The notes beneath the pieces are model-generated. The model was not told the origin of the DNA. It saw only the letters and a program-made list of their open reading frames with translations, and ran no database searches. Below are positions 1 through 8,932 of a stretch of 64,000 nucleotides of DNA, one piece after another. The stretch spans positions 181,015 to 245,014 of the forward strand of contig DAXETV010000014.1 of assembly GCA_051155775.1 (NCBI GenBank), given 5' to 3'. Within the stretch, counting starts at the first letter, position 1. Every line of letters begins with the position of its first letter. The position numbers and the translations under genes are program-made. The DNA comes from CAYSCZ01 sp051155775 (GTDB taxonomy: Bacteria > Bacteroidota > Bacteroidia > Cytophagales > Cyclobacteriaceae).

Positions 1-920
1 TATGGCCCACACCACAAGAGATCAATGAACTAATGAGTAAGGTTGTGACACCGGAAGATTATAATAAAACCTATGAAAACATTTTTGAAGGAGATGAATT
101 CTGGGCAAATCTTGACGCACCATCTGGTAAGATTTATCAATGGGATGAGCAATCCACTTACATACAGGAGGCTCCGTTTTTTAAAAATATATCAGAAGAT
201 ATAAAAGACCCCGAAAATATAAAAGGAGCCATGGTGCTGCTTCAATTAGGAGATAGTGTGACAACAGATCATATTTCACCTGCTGGAAAATTTCTTTCAG
301 AGCAGCCCGCAGGGAAATATCTGATGGATAAAGGTGTTGATCCAAAAGATTTTAATTCTTATGGATCGAGAAGGGGGAATCATGAAGTGATGATGAGAGG
401 GACTTTTGCCAATGTCAGAATAAAAAATAAGCTTGCAAAAAAAGAAGGTGGCTGGACTACATATCATCCAACTGGTGAAGAGATGACTATTTACGATGCT
501 GCCATGAAATACAATGAAAATGAAACGCCTTTGGTGGTAATTGGTGGTAAAGAGTATGGTTCCGGTTCCTCCAGGGATTGGGCGGCTAAAGGGACTAAGC
601 TCCTTGGTGTTAAAGCTGTCATCGCGGAAAGTTATGAACGTATCCATCGATCAAATTTGGTCGGAATGGGTGTTTTACCGATCCAATTCGCAGAAGGTGT
701 AGGACAAGAATCATTAGGGCTTGATGGAACAGAAACCTACGACATAGAAGGCATTGATGAAAATCTAACAGCACGCAAAGAAGTGACTATAACAGCCACT
801 AAAAACGGGTCAGCCAATTCTTTTAAAGGAATTCTAAGATTAGATTCTAGTATTGATGTTGAATACTACAAAAATGGTGGGATTTTGAATTACGTTCTTA
901 GGAATTTTTTGAAAAATTAA
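1..920 (+). CDS. acnA: Aconitate hydratase, C-terminal part (5' end outside window)
   Basis: C-terminal ~306 residues of aconitase, the [4Fe-4S] TCA-cycle enzyme that interconverts citrate and isocitrate in the cytoplasm. The frame is open to the left edge: codons from base 3 read WPTPQEINEL before the internal Met at base 33, so that Met is not the start. What remains is the linker and the swivel domain, with DSVTTDHISPAG and the substrate-binding loop YGSGSSRDWAAKG followed by SNLVGMGVLPIQF. The cluster-binding cysteines lie outside the window. Length and motifs fit a mitochondrial-type aconitase of about 750 residues. A strong hairpin terminator follows directly. Product assignment is secure; the choice of symbol is less so. 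Confidence 0.95.
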   Translation, partial: WPTPQEINELMSKVVTPEDYNKTYENIFEGDEFWANLDAPSGKIYQWDEQSTYIQEAPFFKNISEDIKDPENIKGAMVLLQLGDSVTTDHISPAGKFLSEQPAGKYLMDKGVDPKDFNSYGSRRGNHEVMMRGTFANVRIKNKLAKKEGGWTTYHPTGEEMTIYDAAMKYNENETPLVVIGGKEYGSGSSRDWAAKGTKLLGVKAVIAESYERIHRSNLVGMGVLPIQFAEGVGQESLGLDGTETYDIEGIDENLTARKEVTITATKNGSANSFKGILRLDSSIDVEYYKNGGILNYVLRNFLKN

Positions 921-935
921 CTTCTCTTTATAGAT

Positions 936-965
936 AAAAGCTGGTGTGATAAGCCAGCTTTTTTT
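936..965. terminator. Bidirectional intrinsic terminator after aconitase
   Basis: Inverted repeat AAAAGCTGG / CCAGCTTTT with a 9-nt loop, followed by a T-run. It lies between the convergent aconitase gene and the minus-strand membrane-protein gene and overlaps the stop codon of the latter, so it can serve both strands. Confidence 0.85.
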
Positions 966-2094
966 ACAACACTTTCACCCCTTCTTTTTTGAATAAAATT
1001 GATTGTAGTAACCTTTCAAGGTTAATCTTATCCACCACATTAATACCTTCAATGTCGATCCTCATGATATTTTTATATTTTTTCTGGTCTTCCGGTTCAA
1101 GCTGATTTTTAGTATTCAGCATTTTACGCCTTAATTCAAGTTCATCATGATTCATCACTTTCACTTTACTTCCACCAACTTCTTGAGACTTCACATCAAA
1201 AGCTATTGCTGCCAGATTTTCAAATTCGATCTCTTTGAGGTTACTTAGCTTGCCTCCACGCATACGATAATAACGAAAGGCTTTAGATGAAATCTCTATA
1301 ATATAGGTTTGTAGGTATTTATTTACTATGTAGTAAATATTAAAAGCAAAAATACCAATTAATAAAATTGGGAAAACATTAAATAAATTAGAAACTTCCC
1401 TGGCACTCATTATTCCAAAACCTAAACCTGCAAGAACTAAAATTGTGAAAAGAATCACATAATGCCGGGGTCTAACCCTGTTTCTCCATTCTATAATCGC
1501 AGATTTCTCAAATTTTTTCATGCTCATACCAATAGGCAATTCTGGGGGGCGTTCTTCAATAGAAACAGTTTTTATTTTGACTAAACTTTTTAATTCCTCA
1601 ACTAACTTCTTCGCTTCATCTTCACTTGTATATGACATCAGATCCCAAAAGCTTTGGTCTTTCTTTTGCCAATACACATGGTAATAAGTTATAGCATTAT
1701 CACTAGAGGTATCTCTTTCTTTCCTGTAATCAAATTTCTCAATCTCATTATAAGCAATTTCTGCAATTATCTGCTCACCTTTATAATTTTTAGAGGTGAC
1801 CAATATTCGACCTTTACTATTATCGAATATCAGCTTATGCGGACTTTCTCGTATAGAGGTCATTGTGACTAATGCCGCGGAGGTAATAATCAGTCCCAAA
1901 CCAGCAATAACAAATGAAAAAACAGGTGCTCCTTCTTCGGTGCTGTGTAATGTAAAATAAAATCCTAACCCAATTAATAAGCCCAGCGCACCAACTGCTA
2001 ATAATGCCCCAACGAAACATCCACTTTTCCATTTTGAGGATTCAAAAAGCAACTTATTTGGATTGCTCTTGTCGAATTTATAATTATAGGCCAT
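964..2094 (-). CDS. Four-TM membrane protein of unknown function
   Basis: 376-residue protein I do not recognise. Two hydrophobic hairpins (residues ~26-48 and ~60-80, then ~212-232 and ~240-262) each precede a soluble segment. The first soluble part (KLIFDNSKGRILVTS...) and the second (YIIEISSKAFRYYRMRGGKL...) have the alternating-strand look of PH-like membrane-associated domains, so it may be an internal duplication of TM-pair plus PH-like domain; this is inference. The ATG at 2092-2094 is the only good start. No operon partners: it converges on aconitase and is separated from the upstream OmpA-family gene by a terminator. Confidence 0.75.
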   Translation of the reverse strand: MAYNYKFDKSNPNKLLFESSKWKSGCFVGALLAVGALGLLIGLGFYFTLHSTEEGAPVFSFVIAGLGLIITSAALVTMTSIRESPHKLIFDNSKGRILVTSKNYKGEQIIAEIAYNEIEKFDYRKERDTSSDNAITYYHVYWQKKDQSFWDLMSYTSEDEAKKLVEELKSLVKIKTVSIEERPPELPIGMSMKKFEKSAIIEWRNRVRPRHYVILFTILVLAGLGFGIMSAREVSNLFNVFPILLIGIFAFNIYYIVNKYLQTYIIEISSKAFRYYRMRGGKLSNLKEIEFENLAAIAFDVKSQEVGGSKVKVMNHDELELRRKMLNTKNQLEPEDQKKYKNIMRIDIEGINVVDKINLERLLQSILFKKEGVKVL

Positions 2095-2248
2095 TTTTCA
2101 TTAATAATTATCTTATTCCGAAACAAGATAAAACTAATTGGAGATAAGTACAAAATAACAAATATTACAGCTCTACTAAAAGTAAAAAGGTACATAATGT
2201 TGTATATCAATTAATTAGTTTCTTGCGATCCTAATTATTAATAAACAT

Positions 2249-2284
2249 AAAAAAAGCTTACAGACGTTTCTGTAAGCTTTTTTA
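2249..2284 (-). terminator. Intrinsic terminator of the OmpA-family gene
   Basis: Perfect 15-bp inverted repeat (AAAAAAGCTTACAGA with its complement) around a 4-nt loop, with runs of A/T at both ends. It sits 16 bases beyond the minus-strand stop codon at 2300. Confidence 0.9.
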
Positions 2285-2299
2285 TGGAATCTGCTTTAA

Positions 2300-4213
2300 T
2301 TATTGCACCCTAATTACTTTAAATTCTGTTCTTCTATTTTTTTGTCTACCTTCAGGGGTATCATTATCTGCAATCGGCTGCTCCTCTCCAAAATACGAAG
2401 TCTTCAACCTATTCTCTTCAATACCTTTAGATGATATATATGCTTTTACTGATTCAGCTCTTTGCTGGGACAATTGCATATTAAATTCACTTGGGCCTTG
2501 ATTGTCGGTGTGGCCACTTATCTCTATTTCCATTAAAGGATAATTCTCCAGTAGCTCTACGACCCTATCCAGCTCTAACTGGCTTTCAGGTCTCAAATCA
2601 GCATCATTGAAAGAGAAAAATATATTGTTAAGCTCAACCTCAGCACCTTTTTCAATAGGTTTTAGTGCTATATCTTTTCTTAGCTCTTCATAGTCGGGAT
2701 CTTCTTCAACCTGAAAATTATCAGAATAAAAGAAAAAACCATCTCTATTAGCTGTCACACCATAACTTCCATCTGCCGGAAGTACAACCAGGTATTCACC
2801 AGATTCTGAATTACTATTTGTAGAAGCTATTAAGTCTCCTGTTTCCAGATTTTCAACAACAATCCATGCCTTCATTGGCTCATTTGTTTTTGCATTGGTA
2901 ACAATACCAGTAACTATTAAAGTAGCTTCTGGCCTATATATTTCCGGCAAAACACCCTGAAATAAGTCTAAGGCTCCTTCAGAGCCAGATGAGGTTCTGT
3001 TTGATGCAAAATAAGCCTGTTCACCTGAAGCAGATACCGTTAAGAATTTGTCCTGGTCTTCAGAATTAATAGACTTCCCTAGATTTTTAGGCTCACTCCA
3101 TTTGTTATTTTCATTCATCGAGTAAAACAAATCATATTCACCAAAACCAGGATGTCCATCTGAACTAAAATATAATGATTTCCCGTCGGCTGCCAGGTAG
3201 GGACTTCTTTCTCCGAAAGGTGTGTTAACCATTGGACCAAGATTAGAGGGAACACCCCAATCACCAAACTTGTTTTTTTCAGTCATATATAAATCTTGTT
3301 CTCCATATCCACCCGGCCTGTTGGAGGCGAAAATAATTTTTGATCCGTCGGCAGAAATTGTTGGCTGTGATTCCCAATATTTTGTATTAACAACATTACC
3401 AAGATTTCTTGGTTCACTCCAATTGTCTCCATCTAGTTGGGCAATATAAAGGTCGCAATCTCCAATGCCTTCTGGTGCATCACACTTCACAAATATAACT
3501 ATTTGACCATTGCCACTAAAAGAAGCTGCTCCGGTATTTTGCATTGAATTAATTGGTTCTGGTAGTAGCTGAGGTTCTCCAAAACTGCCATTGTCAAAGT
3601 CTACATAATAAATATCTTCACCAAAATCATTCAACTCATCAGGATCAGGATTATCAAATCCTCCCTCCCTCTCACTGGTAAAGTAGAGCCTTTTACCTGT
3701 TGGGCTAACTTGTGCTGAATACTCATCTGAAATGGTATTAATTGGAGCTAGAAGATTATTTGGAGCCTCTAACGTATCAGGAAGCTTTGACAGCTCCGCA
3801 GCACCCTCTGTATATGCTATTTTATACTTTGCTTTGTGCTGTTCTAATTCTTCGTCAGGGTTATTCGCATATTCCTTCATAAATTTCCCAAAACCTTTGA
3901 TGGAATCATATTTTGACTCAAGCATATTTAATTTACTAAATGCTTGCGTGGCTTCCTTATATTGGGTATTATCATAATAGGCTAATCCCAGATAATACCA
4001 GGCATCAGCATAATTATCATCAATTTTTACTGCTTTGCTTAAATTATCTATGGCAGCATCATATTTACTATCAAGATATTTTAGCTTACCCTTCTCATAT
4101 TTTTTAACAGCTTTATTGCTTTGAGCATCAACTGTAAAACCAATAAGTAAGCATAATACTACCAGAATAATCTGGTTAAAACCGGTTAAGTTAGTGGAAG
4201 TTTTGGATTGCAT
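2300..4213 (-). CDS. TPR / PD40 propeller / CRD / OmpA envelope protein (PorE-like architecture)
   Basis: 637 residues starting at the ATG at 4213; the longer frame to 4240 would need a TTG and spoils the signal peptide. Domains in order: signal peptide ending VDA/QS, TPR repeats (~residues 35-105), PD40/WD40-like propeller blades (~165-400, repeated SADGSKIIFASNRPGG-type motifs), a carboxypeptidase-regulatory-like beta-sandwich (~430-510), and a C-terminal OmpA peptidoglycan-binding domain with EISGHTDNQG and LSQQRAESVKAYI. This is the order described for PorE, a type IX secretion-associated periplasmic protein; however Bacteroidota often have several such paralogues, so a T9SS role is only a possibility. 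Likely acts in the periplasm, anchored to peptidoglycan. Monocistronic, with its own terminator. Confidence 0.88.
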   Translation of the reverse strand: MQSKTSTNLTGFNQIILVVLCLLIGFTVDAQSNKAVKKYEKGKLKYLDSKYDAAIDNLSKAVKIDDNYADAWYYLGLAYYDNTQYKEATQAFSKLNMLESKYDSIKGFGKFMKEYANNPDEELEQHKAKYKIAYTEGAAELSKLPDTLEAPNNLLAPINTISDEYSAQVSPTGKRLYFTSEREGGFDNPDPDELNDFGEDIYYVDFDNGSFGEPQLLPEPINSMQNTGAASFSGNGQIVIFVKCDAPEGIGDCDLYIAQLDGDNWSEPRNLGNVVNTKYWESQPTISADGSKIIFASNRPGGYGEQDLYMTEKNKFGDWGVPSNLGPMVNTPFGERSPYLAADGKSLYFSSDGHPGFGEYDLFYSMNENNKWSEPKNLGKSINSEDQDKFLTVSASGEQAYFASNRTSSGSEGALDLFQGVLPEIYRPEATLIVTGIVTNAKTNEPMKAWIVVENLETGDLIASTNSNSESGEYLVVLPADGSYGVTANRDGFFFYSDNFQVEEDPDYEELRKDIALKPIEKGAEVELNNIFFSFNDADLRPESQLELDRVVELLENYPLMEIEISGHTDNQGPSEFNMQLSQQRAESVKAYISSKGIEENRLKTSYFGEEQPIADNDTPEGRQKNRRTEFKVIRVQ

Positions 4214-4428
4214 ATTTTTGGTAATATTATTGATTATCAATTTTTAAAGTATTTAATTGAATGATACTAATGCGATTCAAGTTTAGAATTTTATTTAATA
4301 AAATCAAAATTGGTTTTGCTCTGATTCGAGCCTATTCCTAAAATCAATAAACATCTCATAAAATTAGTCAATAAATTTGATGGGTATGACAATAAATCAT
4401 TCTTTTTGATCAATATTCATATATATTA

Positions 4429-4737
4429 TTGCTGGATTCCAGAACAATATCAATTTTAAGTTACATCACCATTTTCGGTTGGGTTTTGGCCTATCTCATC
4501 AATCAAAAACAAAGATCCGCTGAAATATCATTTCACCTCAGGCAGTCATTTGGCATATGGCTTACCTGGCTTACATTTTACATCTTAGGTTTTTTAGTTG
4601 TGATGATATACACCATAGGTTCATTTTTACTGTTAATTTTATGGATTATTGGTGTTTACAATGCTTTTAGTCAAAAGCAAAAAAAATTACCGATCATCGG
4701 TAGCTTCTATCAGAAACAGTTGGGTTTTATAAATTAG
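4429..4737 (+). CDS. Small DUF4870-like membrane protein
   Basis: 102 residues with three hydrophobic segments (~8-23, ~42-64, ~66-86) and the pattern of the DUF4870/Tic20-like small membrane proteins (start of chain, AEISFHLRQSFGIW, C-terminal YNAFSQKQK). The start is a TTG at 4429; the frame has a stop at 4393 and no ATG between, so TTG is the best candidate. Its stop codon TAG overlaps the TAA of the convergent DUF819 gene within the four bases 4734-4737. Function unknown; family assignment is moderate. Confidence 0.7.
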   Translation: MLDSRTISILSYITIFGWVLAYLINQKQRSAEISFHLRQSFGIWLTWLTFYILGFLVVMIYTIGSFLLLILWIIGVYNAFSQKQKKLPIIGSFYQKQLGFIN

Positions 4738-5981
4738 GGAGAGACAAACTGCATAAGCAATCCACAAATATACGCCGCGTAAGTTCCTACGGCATACCCT
4801 AAAACAGCCAGCAATACACCAACAGGGGCAAGTGAGGGATGAAAAGCTGAAGCAACAACAGGCGCAGATGCCGCCCCACCAACATTCGCCTGACTACCTA
4901 CTGCTACAAAAAAGTATGGTGCCTTTATGATTTTAGCCACGATAAACAAGATCATTACATGAAACAAAATCCACACTATGCCCACCAAAAAAATCCCCGG
5001 GCTGCTAAAAATGGCAGTGACATCCATTTGCATTCCTATAGTCGCTATCAAAATATAAATAAAAACACTTCCAATTTTTGAAGAGCCTACGCCCTCAAGC
5101 TTTCTGGCTTTGGTAAATGATAAGGTTACTCCAATAGCTGTGGCCATTACAACAATCCAAAAGAAAGTAGAGGTTAAACTATAACGCTCTAAGCCTGGAA
5201 AATTTGATTGTATAAAAGGCCCCATAAAATCACCAACGAAATGTGAAAAACCTGTTGCTGCAAAAGCTATCCCTAAAATTAAAATAATATCAGGGACCTT
5301 TGGTATTTTTGAAATACTCCTCTGATAATCTTCAATTTTAGTTTTGACCGATTCTATAGAAGAAGCATCAGCTTTTAGATATCTATCGATCATCTTATTT
5401 CGGCCAACACCTATCAGTAAAACAGCCAACCAGCTATTACCTACTAAGATATCAACCGTCACCATTTTTGAAAAAAGATCACCGGAGACCTGAAATACTT
5501 CTTTCATTGCTGCCTGATTAGCCCCCCCGCCGATCCAACTGCCTGCTATTGTGGTCATGCCCCTCCAGACTTCATTTGGGGCAGCACCTCCTACCAAGTC
5601 AGGGTTTATAAATGAAAATAATATAATAGATAAAGGACCTCCTAACAAAATACCAAAAGTTCCTGCCAAAAACATGATTAATGCTTTGGGACCTAATTTT
5701 AAAATCTCCTTTAAATCGACACTCAAGGTAAGTAATACCAAACTGGCCGGTAATAAATACCTGGAAGCAACAAAATAAAGATTTGAAACTTTACCTGAGA
5801 TGATCCCGAGGGAATTAAAAATGGAGGGTAAAAAATAACAAACAAGAATGGTGGGTACTACACTGTAAAATTTTTTCCAAAATTTATTTTCAATTGAAGA
5901 GGTATAAAAGACAAATGCTAATAGTATCATTAAGATACCAAATACAATAGCATCATTTTGGATTAATGGATTTCCGTTCAT
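4734..5981 (-). CDS. DUF819 family integral membrane protein (YjcL-like)
   Basis: 415 residues, about 11-12 transmembrane helices from end to end, with GSWIGGGANQAAMKEVF and ATIGMQMDVTAI motifs and the glycine-rich VGSQANVGGAASAPVVASAF near the C-terminus that mark DUF819. Members resemble secondary carriers (sodium-dependent type folds) but substrates are not known. Start ATG at 5981 directly precedes the first helix. Single gene, facing the TonB receptor gene divergently over about 110 bases. Confidence 0.88.
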   Translation of the reverse strand: MNGNPLIQNDAIVFGILMILLAFVFYTSSIENKFWKKFYSVVPTILVCYFLPSIFNSLGIISGKVSNLYFVASRYLLPASLVLLTLSVDLKEILKLGPKALIMFLAGTFGILLGGPLSIILFSFINPDLVGGAAPNEVWRGMTTIAGSWIGGGANQAAMKEVFQVSGDLFSKMVTVDILVGNSWLAVLLIGVGRNKMIDRYLKADASSIESVKTKIEDYQRSISKIPKVPDIILILGIAFAATGFSHFVGDFMGPFIQSNFPGLERYSLTSTFFWIVVMATAIGVTLSFTKARKLEGVGSSKIGSVFIYILIATIGMQMDVTAIFSSPGIFLVGIVWILFHVMILFIVAKIIKAPYFFVAVGSQANVGGAASAPVVASAFHPSLAPVGVLLAVLGYAVGTYAAYICGLLMQFVSP

Positions 5982-6092
5982 TTTTCTGAATAAAGTACAA
6001 AAAAATTATATTAACACTACCTTAATAATATGATAATTTTTTATATTCAAAACTTCAAATCATTGTATAATTATCAATATTATTTAAATAGA

Positions 6093-8918
6093 ATGAATAA
6101 ATTTTACATATTTTTAATTATTTCTATCACACTTTGCGTTTTTAATAACAAAATCGCTAATGCGCAAAATAATGTTGTTGCTGGCCAAATCATAGATGAG
6201 AATGATAACCCGGTTGTTGGTGTCAACATTCTGATCAAAGGGACCGTCACGGGTACAATATCAGACCTTGACGGTGCATTTAGAATCACCTTTAACAAAT
6301 CATTTCCTGTTACCCTATTAGTATCCAGTGTTGGGTTCCAATCTCAGGAGATCGAAGTACAACAATCTGATGAAAATATCCAAATAACATTAATCGAAGG
6401 TACCTTACTGGGCCAGGAAGTAGTGGTGTCAGCTTCTCGGGTGGAGGAAAGCATCATGAAATCCCCGGTATCTGTGGAAAAAATGAACATTAGAGATATT
6501 TCCGAATCACCTTCTCCAAACTTTTATGATAACCTGAAAACATTGAAAGGGGTTGATTTTAGCACGCAGAGCTTAACCTTTAGCACAATCAACCTTCGGG
6601 GTTTTGGTGCTAATGGAAACACCCGCACTGTTCAATTAATTGACGGTATAGATAATCAAGCACCGGGTCTGAATTTCCCGGTTGCAAATATTGTTGGTAT
6701 TCCTGAGCTCGATCTGGAGAGTGTCGAAATACTTCCCGGAGCAGCTTCTGCACTATACGGTCCCAATGCTTTGAATGGAATTATTCTCATGAAAAGCAAA
6801 AGCCCCTTCGATTATCAAGGGGTTAGTGCAACCATGAAGACAGGTATTAATCACGTGGACGAAGAAGATGATGATCTATCCTTTTATCAAAATTATGGCT
6901 TCAGATATGCAAAAGCTCTGAATGATAAGTTTGCCTTCAAATTTAATGTTAGCTACCTGAGAGCTAACGATTTTATCGGCGTTGACTATCGCGATCAAAG
7001 TGATCTGGTTGAACGCTCAGGTGAGGAAAGTGAAGACAGAAGGTTTGATAGAATTACCCACAGAACATATCAGGGAGTAAATATTTATGGAGACCCACTG
7101 CTTAATGTAGGTATTCTTGGGGCAGATGTGCCAGATCTTGATCCTATCCGTGCATTGATTCCTACAGGGCCAAATGGGGATTTCACACCTACCGGATATG
7201 AGGAGCAGGAATTTGTGGATAACACTACTGAAAGTTTGAAATTAAATGGTGCATTGCATTATCGATTAACAGAAAATATTGAAGTGTTAGGTCAATTTAA
7301 TTGGGGACAGGGCAGTACAGTATACACTGCAAATGACCGGTTCGTATTGGATGATTTTAGCATTTGGAATGCAAAACTCGAAGTACGAGGTTCTAACTTC
7401 TTTGCAAGAGCCTATACAACACAAGAAAATTCAGGTGATTCATATGCAGCAAATACATTAGCCAGCTTAATCAATATTGAGACTTTTGTACCTGAATACA
7501 TTGGTGCTTTTGGAGATGCAAGGGTAGGTGGTGCCTCTGTTGATCAGGCCCATGCAATAGCCAGACAGGCTGCAGAGGCAGTCAGGCCAGAACCAGGATC
7601 ACCAACATTTGATAGATTATTTGATTCGCTAAGAAATGTTCCAATTTCAGAAGGAGGCGCAAAATTTTTAGACCGTACAAGCTTATGGCATTATGAAGGT
7701 TTGTACAATTTTTCAGACATAATTGACCCTTCTACCTTAAGATTAACTATAGGTGGAAATATTAGACGGTATGCGCTTGAGTCCGAAGGAACCTTATTTG
7801 CGCTTCAAGACAATGGGGATGAATTTGACATCGATGAATTTGGTGCTTATGTGCAGTTAGGAAAAAAATTCTTTCTCGATAAGTTAGATGTCTCTACCTC
7901 ATTGCGTTATGATAAAAACGAGAACTTTGATGGGCAGTTCTCACCACGGGTTTCGGGTGTTTATACCATTGCCGGTGACCATAACATCAGGGCGTCTTTC
8001 CAAAGAGGTTTCCGTATACCAACAACCCAGGACCAGTTTATTGACCTGGATGTGGTTACACGCAGATTAGTGGGTAGTAATCCAATACTCGTTGATCGCT
8101 TTAATTTTGAAAGCAACCAGGTTTATTTCACTGAAAGTGTATTAGCGGCTCAAAATGAGTTTAGTGAGACAGGAAACCTTGATGCAGCAAAAGCCTTATT
8201 ACAACCTGTAGAATTTCAGGACTTCGAAACCGAAAAAGTAAACACCTTCGAAATTGGTTATAAAAGCTTGATTGGTGAAAAATTATTTATAGATGCTTAC
8301 TATTATTTTAGTAGGTACAAAGATTTTATCGCTGAAATAGACTTTGCTCAAACGGCCATAAATGGCAGGGAATTATCTGGGCAAACACTTCCACCGTTTG
8401 AGGGGCCCGCTGATGAAGATGGAATAGTACAAGATAATGTGCCTATACAGCGATTTGGATTTGATGTAAATGTTGATGGGGATGTAGATGTACAAGGTTT
8501 TGCAGTCGGGATGGAATATGCACTACCGCAAAAGTTTTTTATAGGTGGAAATGTCACCTTTAATGAATTAATAGACCAGCAGGATCTTATTGATGAAGGA
8601 TTCAATGCCAATTTCAATACGCCAAAGTGGCGCTATAACCTTAAATTTTACAATAGGGAAGTTGTAAAAAACCTGGGATTTAACCTGAATTGGCGCTGGC
8701 AACAAGCATATTTATGGGAATCTTCTTTTGGTGAGGGTATAATTCCCGATTATGGCACACTTGATGGTTCTATAAGTTATAAGATCAAGAGCTTAAAAAC
8801 AATAGCTAAGCTTGGTGGAATGAATCTTTTAAATGAACGATATACTACTTCATTTGGTAACCCGAGAATGGGTGCTATTTACTATTTCTCATTAACATTC
8901 GACGAATTTTTAAATTAG
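6093..8918 (+). CDS. TonB-dependent receptor with carboxypeptidase-regulatory-like N-terminal domain
   Basis: Outer-membrane gated porin for uptake of a ligand energised by TonB. I take the ATG at 6093 (941 residues) because it opens a clean signal peptide ending ANA/QN; the frame extends 21 codons further up to 6030. Order: signal peptide; CarboxypepD_reg-like domain (~25-105, VVGVNILIKGTVTGTISDLDG); plug domain (~110-235, with VNLRGFGANGNTRTVQLIDG and ALYGPNALNGII); 22-strand barrel ending in a C-terminal FSLTFDEFLN. There is no adjacent SusD-type gene; instead an SGNH-hydrolase lipoprotein follows 14 bases later, so the two probably act together. Substrate unknown. Confidence 0.92.
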   Translation: MNKFYIFLIISITLCVFNNKIANAQNNVVAGQIIDENDNPVVGVNILIKGTVTGTISDLDGAFRITFNKSFPVTLLVSSVGFQSQEIEVQQSDENIQITLIEGTLLGQEVVVSASRVEESIMKSPVSVEKMNIRDISESPSPNFYDNLKTLKGVDFSTQSLTFSTINLRGFGANGNTRTVQLIDGIDNQAPGLNFPVANIVGIPELDLESVEILPGAASALYGPNALNGIILMKSKSPFDYQGVSATMKTGINHVDEEDDDLSFYQNYGFRYAKALNDKFAFKFNVSYLRANDFIGVDYRDQSDLVERSGEESEDRRFDRITHRTYQGVNIYGDPLLNVGILGADVPDLDPIRALIPTGPNGDFTPTGYEEQEFVDNTTESLKLNGALHYRLTENIEVLGQFNWGQGSTVYTANDRFVLDDFSIWNAKLEVRGSNFFARAYTTQENSGDSYAANTLASLINIETFVPEYIGAFGDARVGGASVDQAHAIARQAAEAVRPEPGSPTFDRLFDSLRNVPISEGGAKFLDRTSLWHYEGLYNFSDIIDPSTLRLTIGGNIRRYALESEGTLFALQDNGDEFDIDEFGAYVQLGKKFFLDKLDVSTSLRYDKNENFDGQFSPRVSGVYTIAGDHNIRASFQRGFRIPTTQDQFIDLDVVTRRLVGSNPILVDRFNFESNQVYFTESVLAAQNEFSETGNLDAAKALLQPVEFQDFETEKVNTFEIGYKSLIGEKLFIDAYYYFSRYKDFIAEIDFAQTAINGRELSGQTLPPFEGPADEDGIVQDNVPIQRFGFDVNVDGDVDVQGFAVGMEYALPQKFFIGGNVTFNELIDQQDLIDEGFNANFNTPKWRYNLKFYNREVVKNLGFNLNWRWQQAYLWESSFGEGIIPDYGTLDGSISYKIKSLKTIAKLGGMNLLNERYTTSFGNPRMGAIYYFSLTFDEFLN

Positions 8919-8932
8919 AGCTAATTAAAAAA

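Noticed and set aside
297..647. 116-codon minus-strand frame inside aconitase
   Set aside because: Lies fully within a strongly conserved enzyme domain; its translation has biased composition (long runs of hydrophobic and Cys/Phe residues) and no support.
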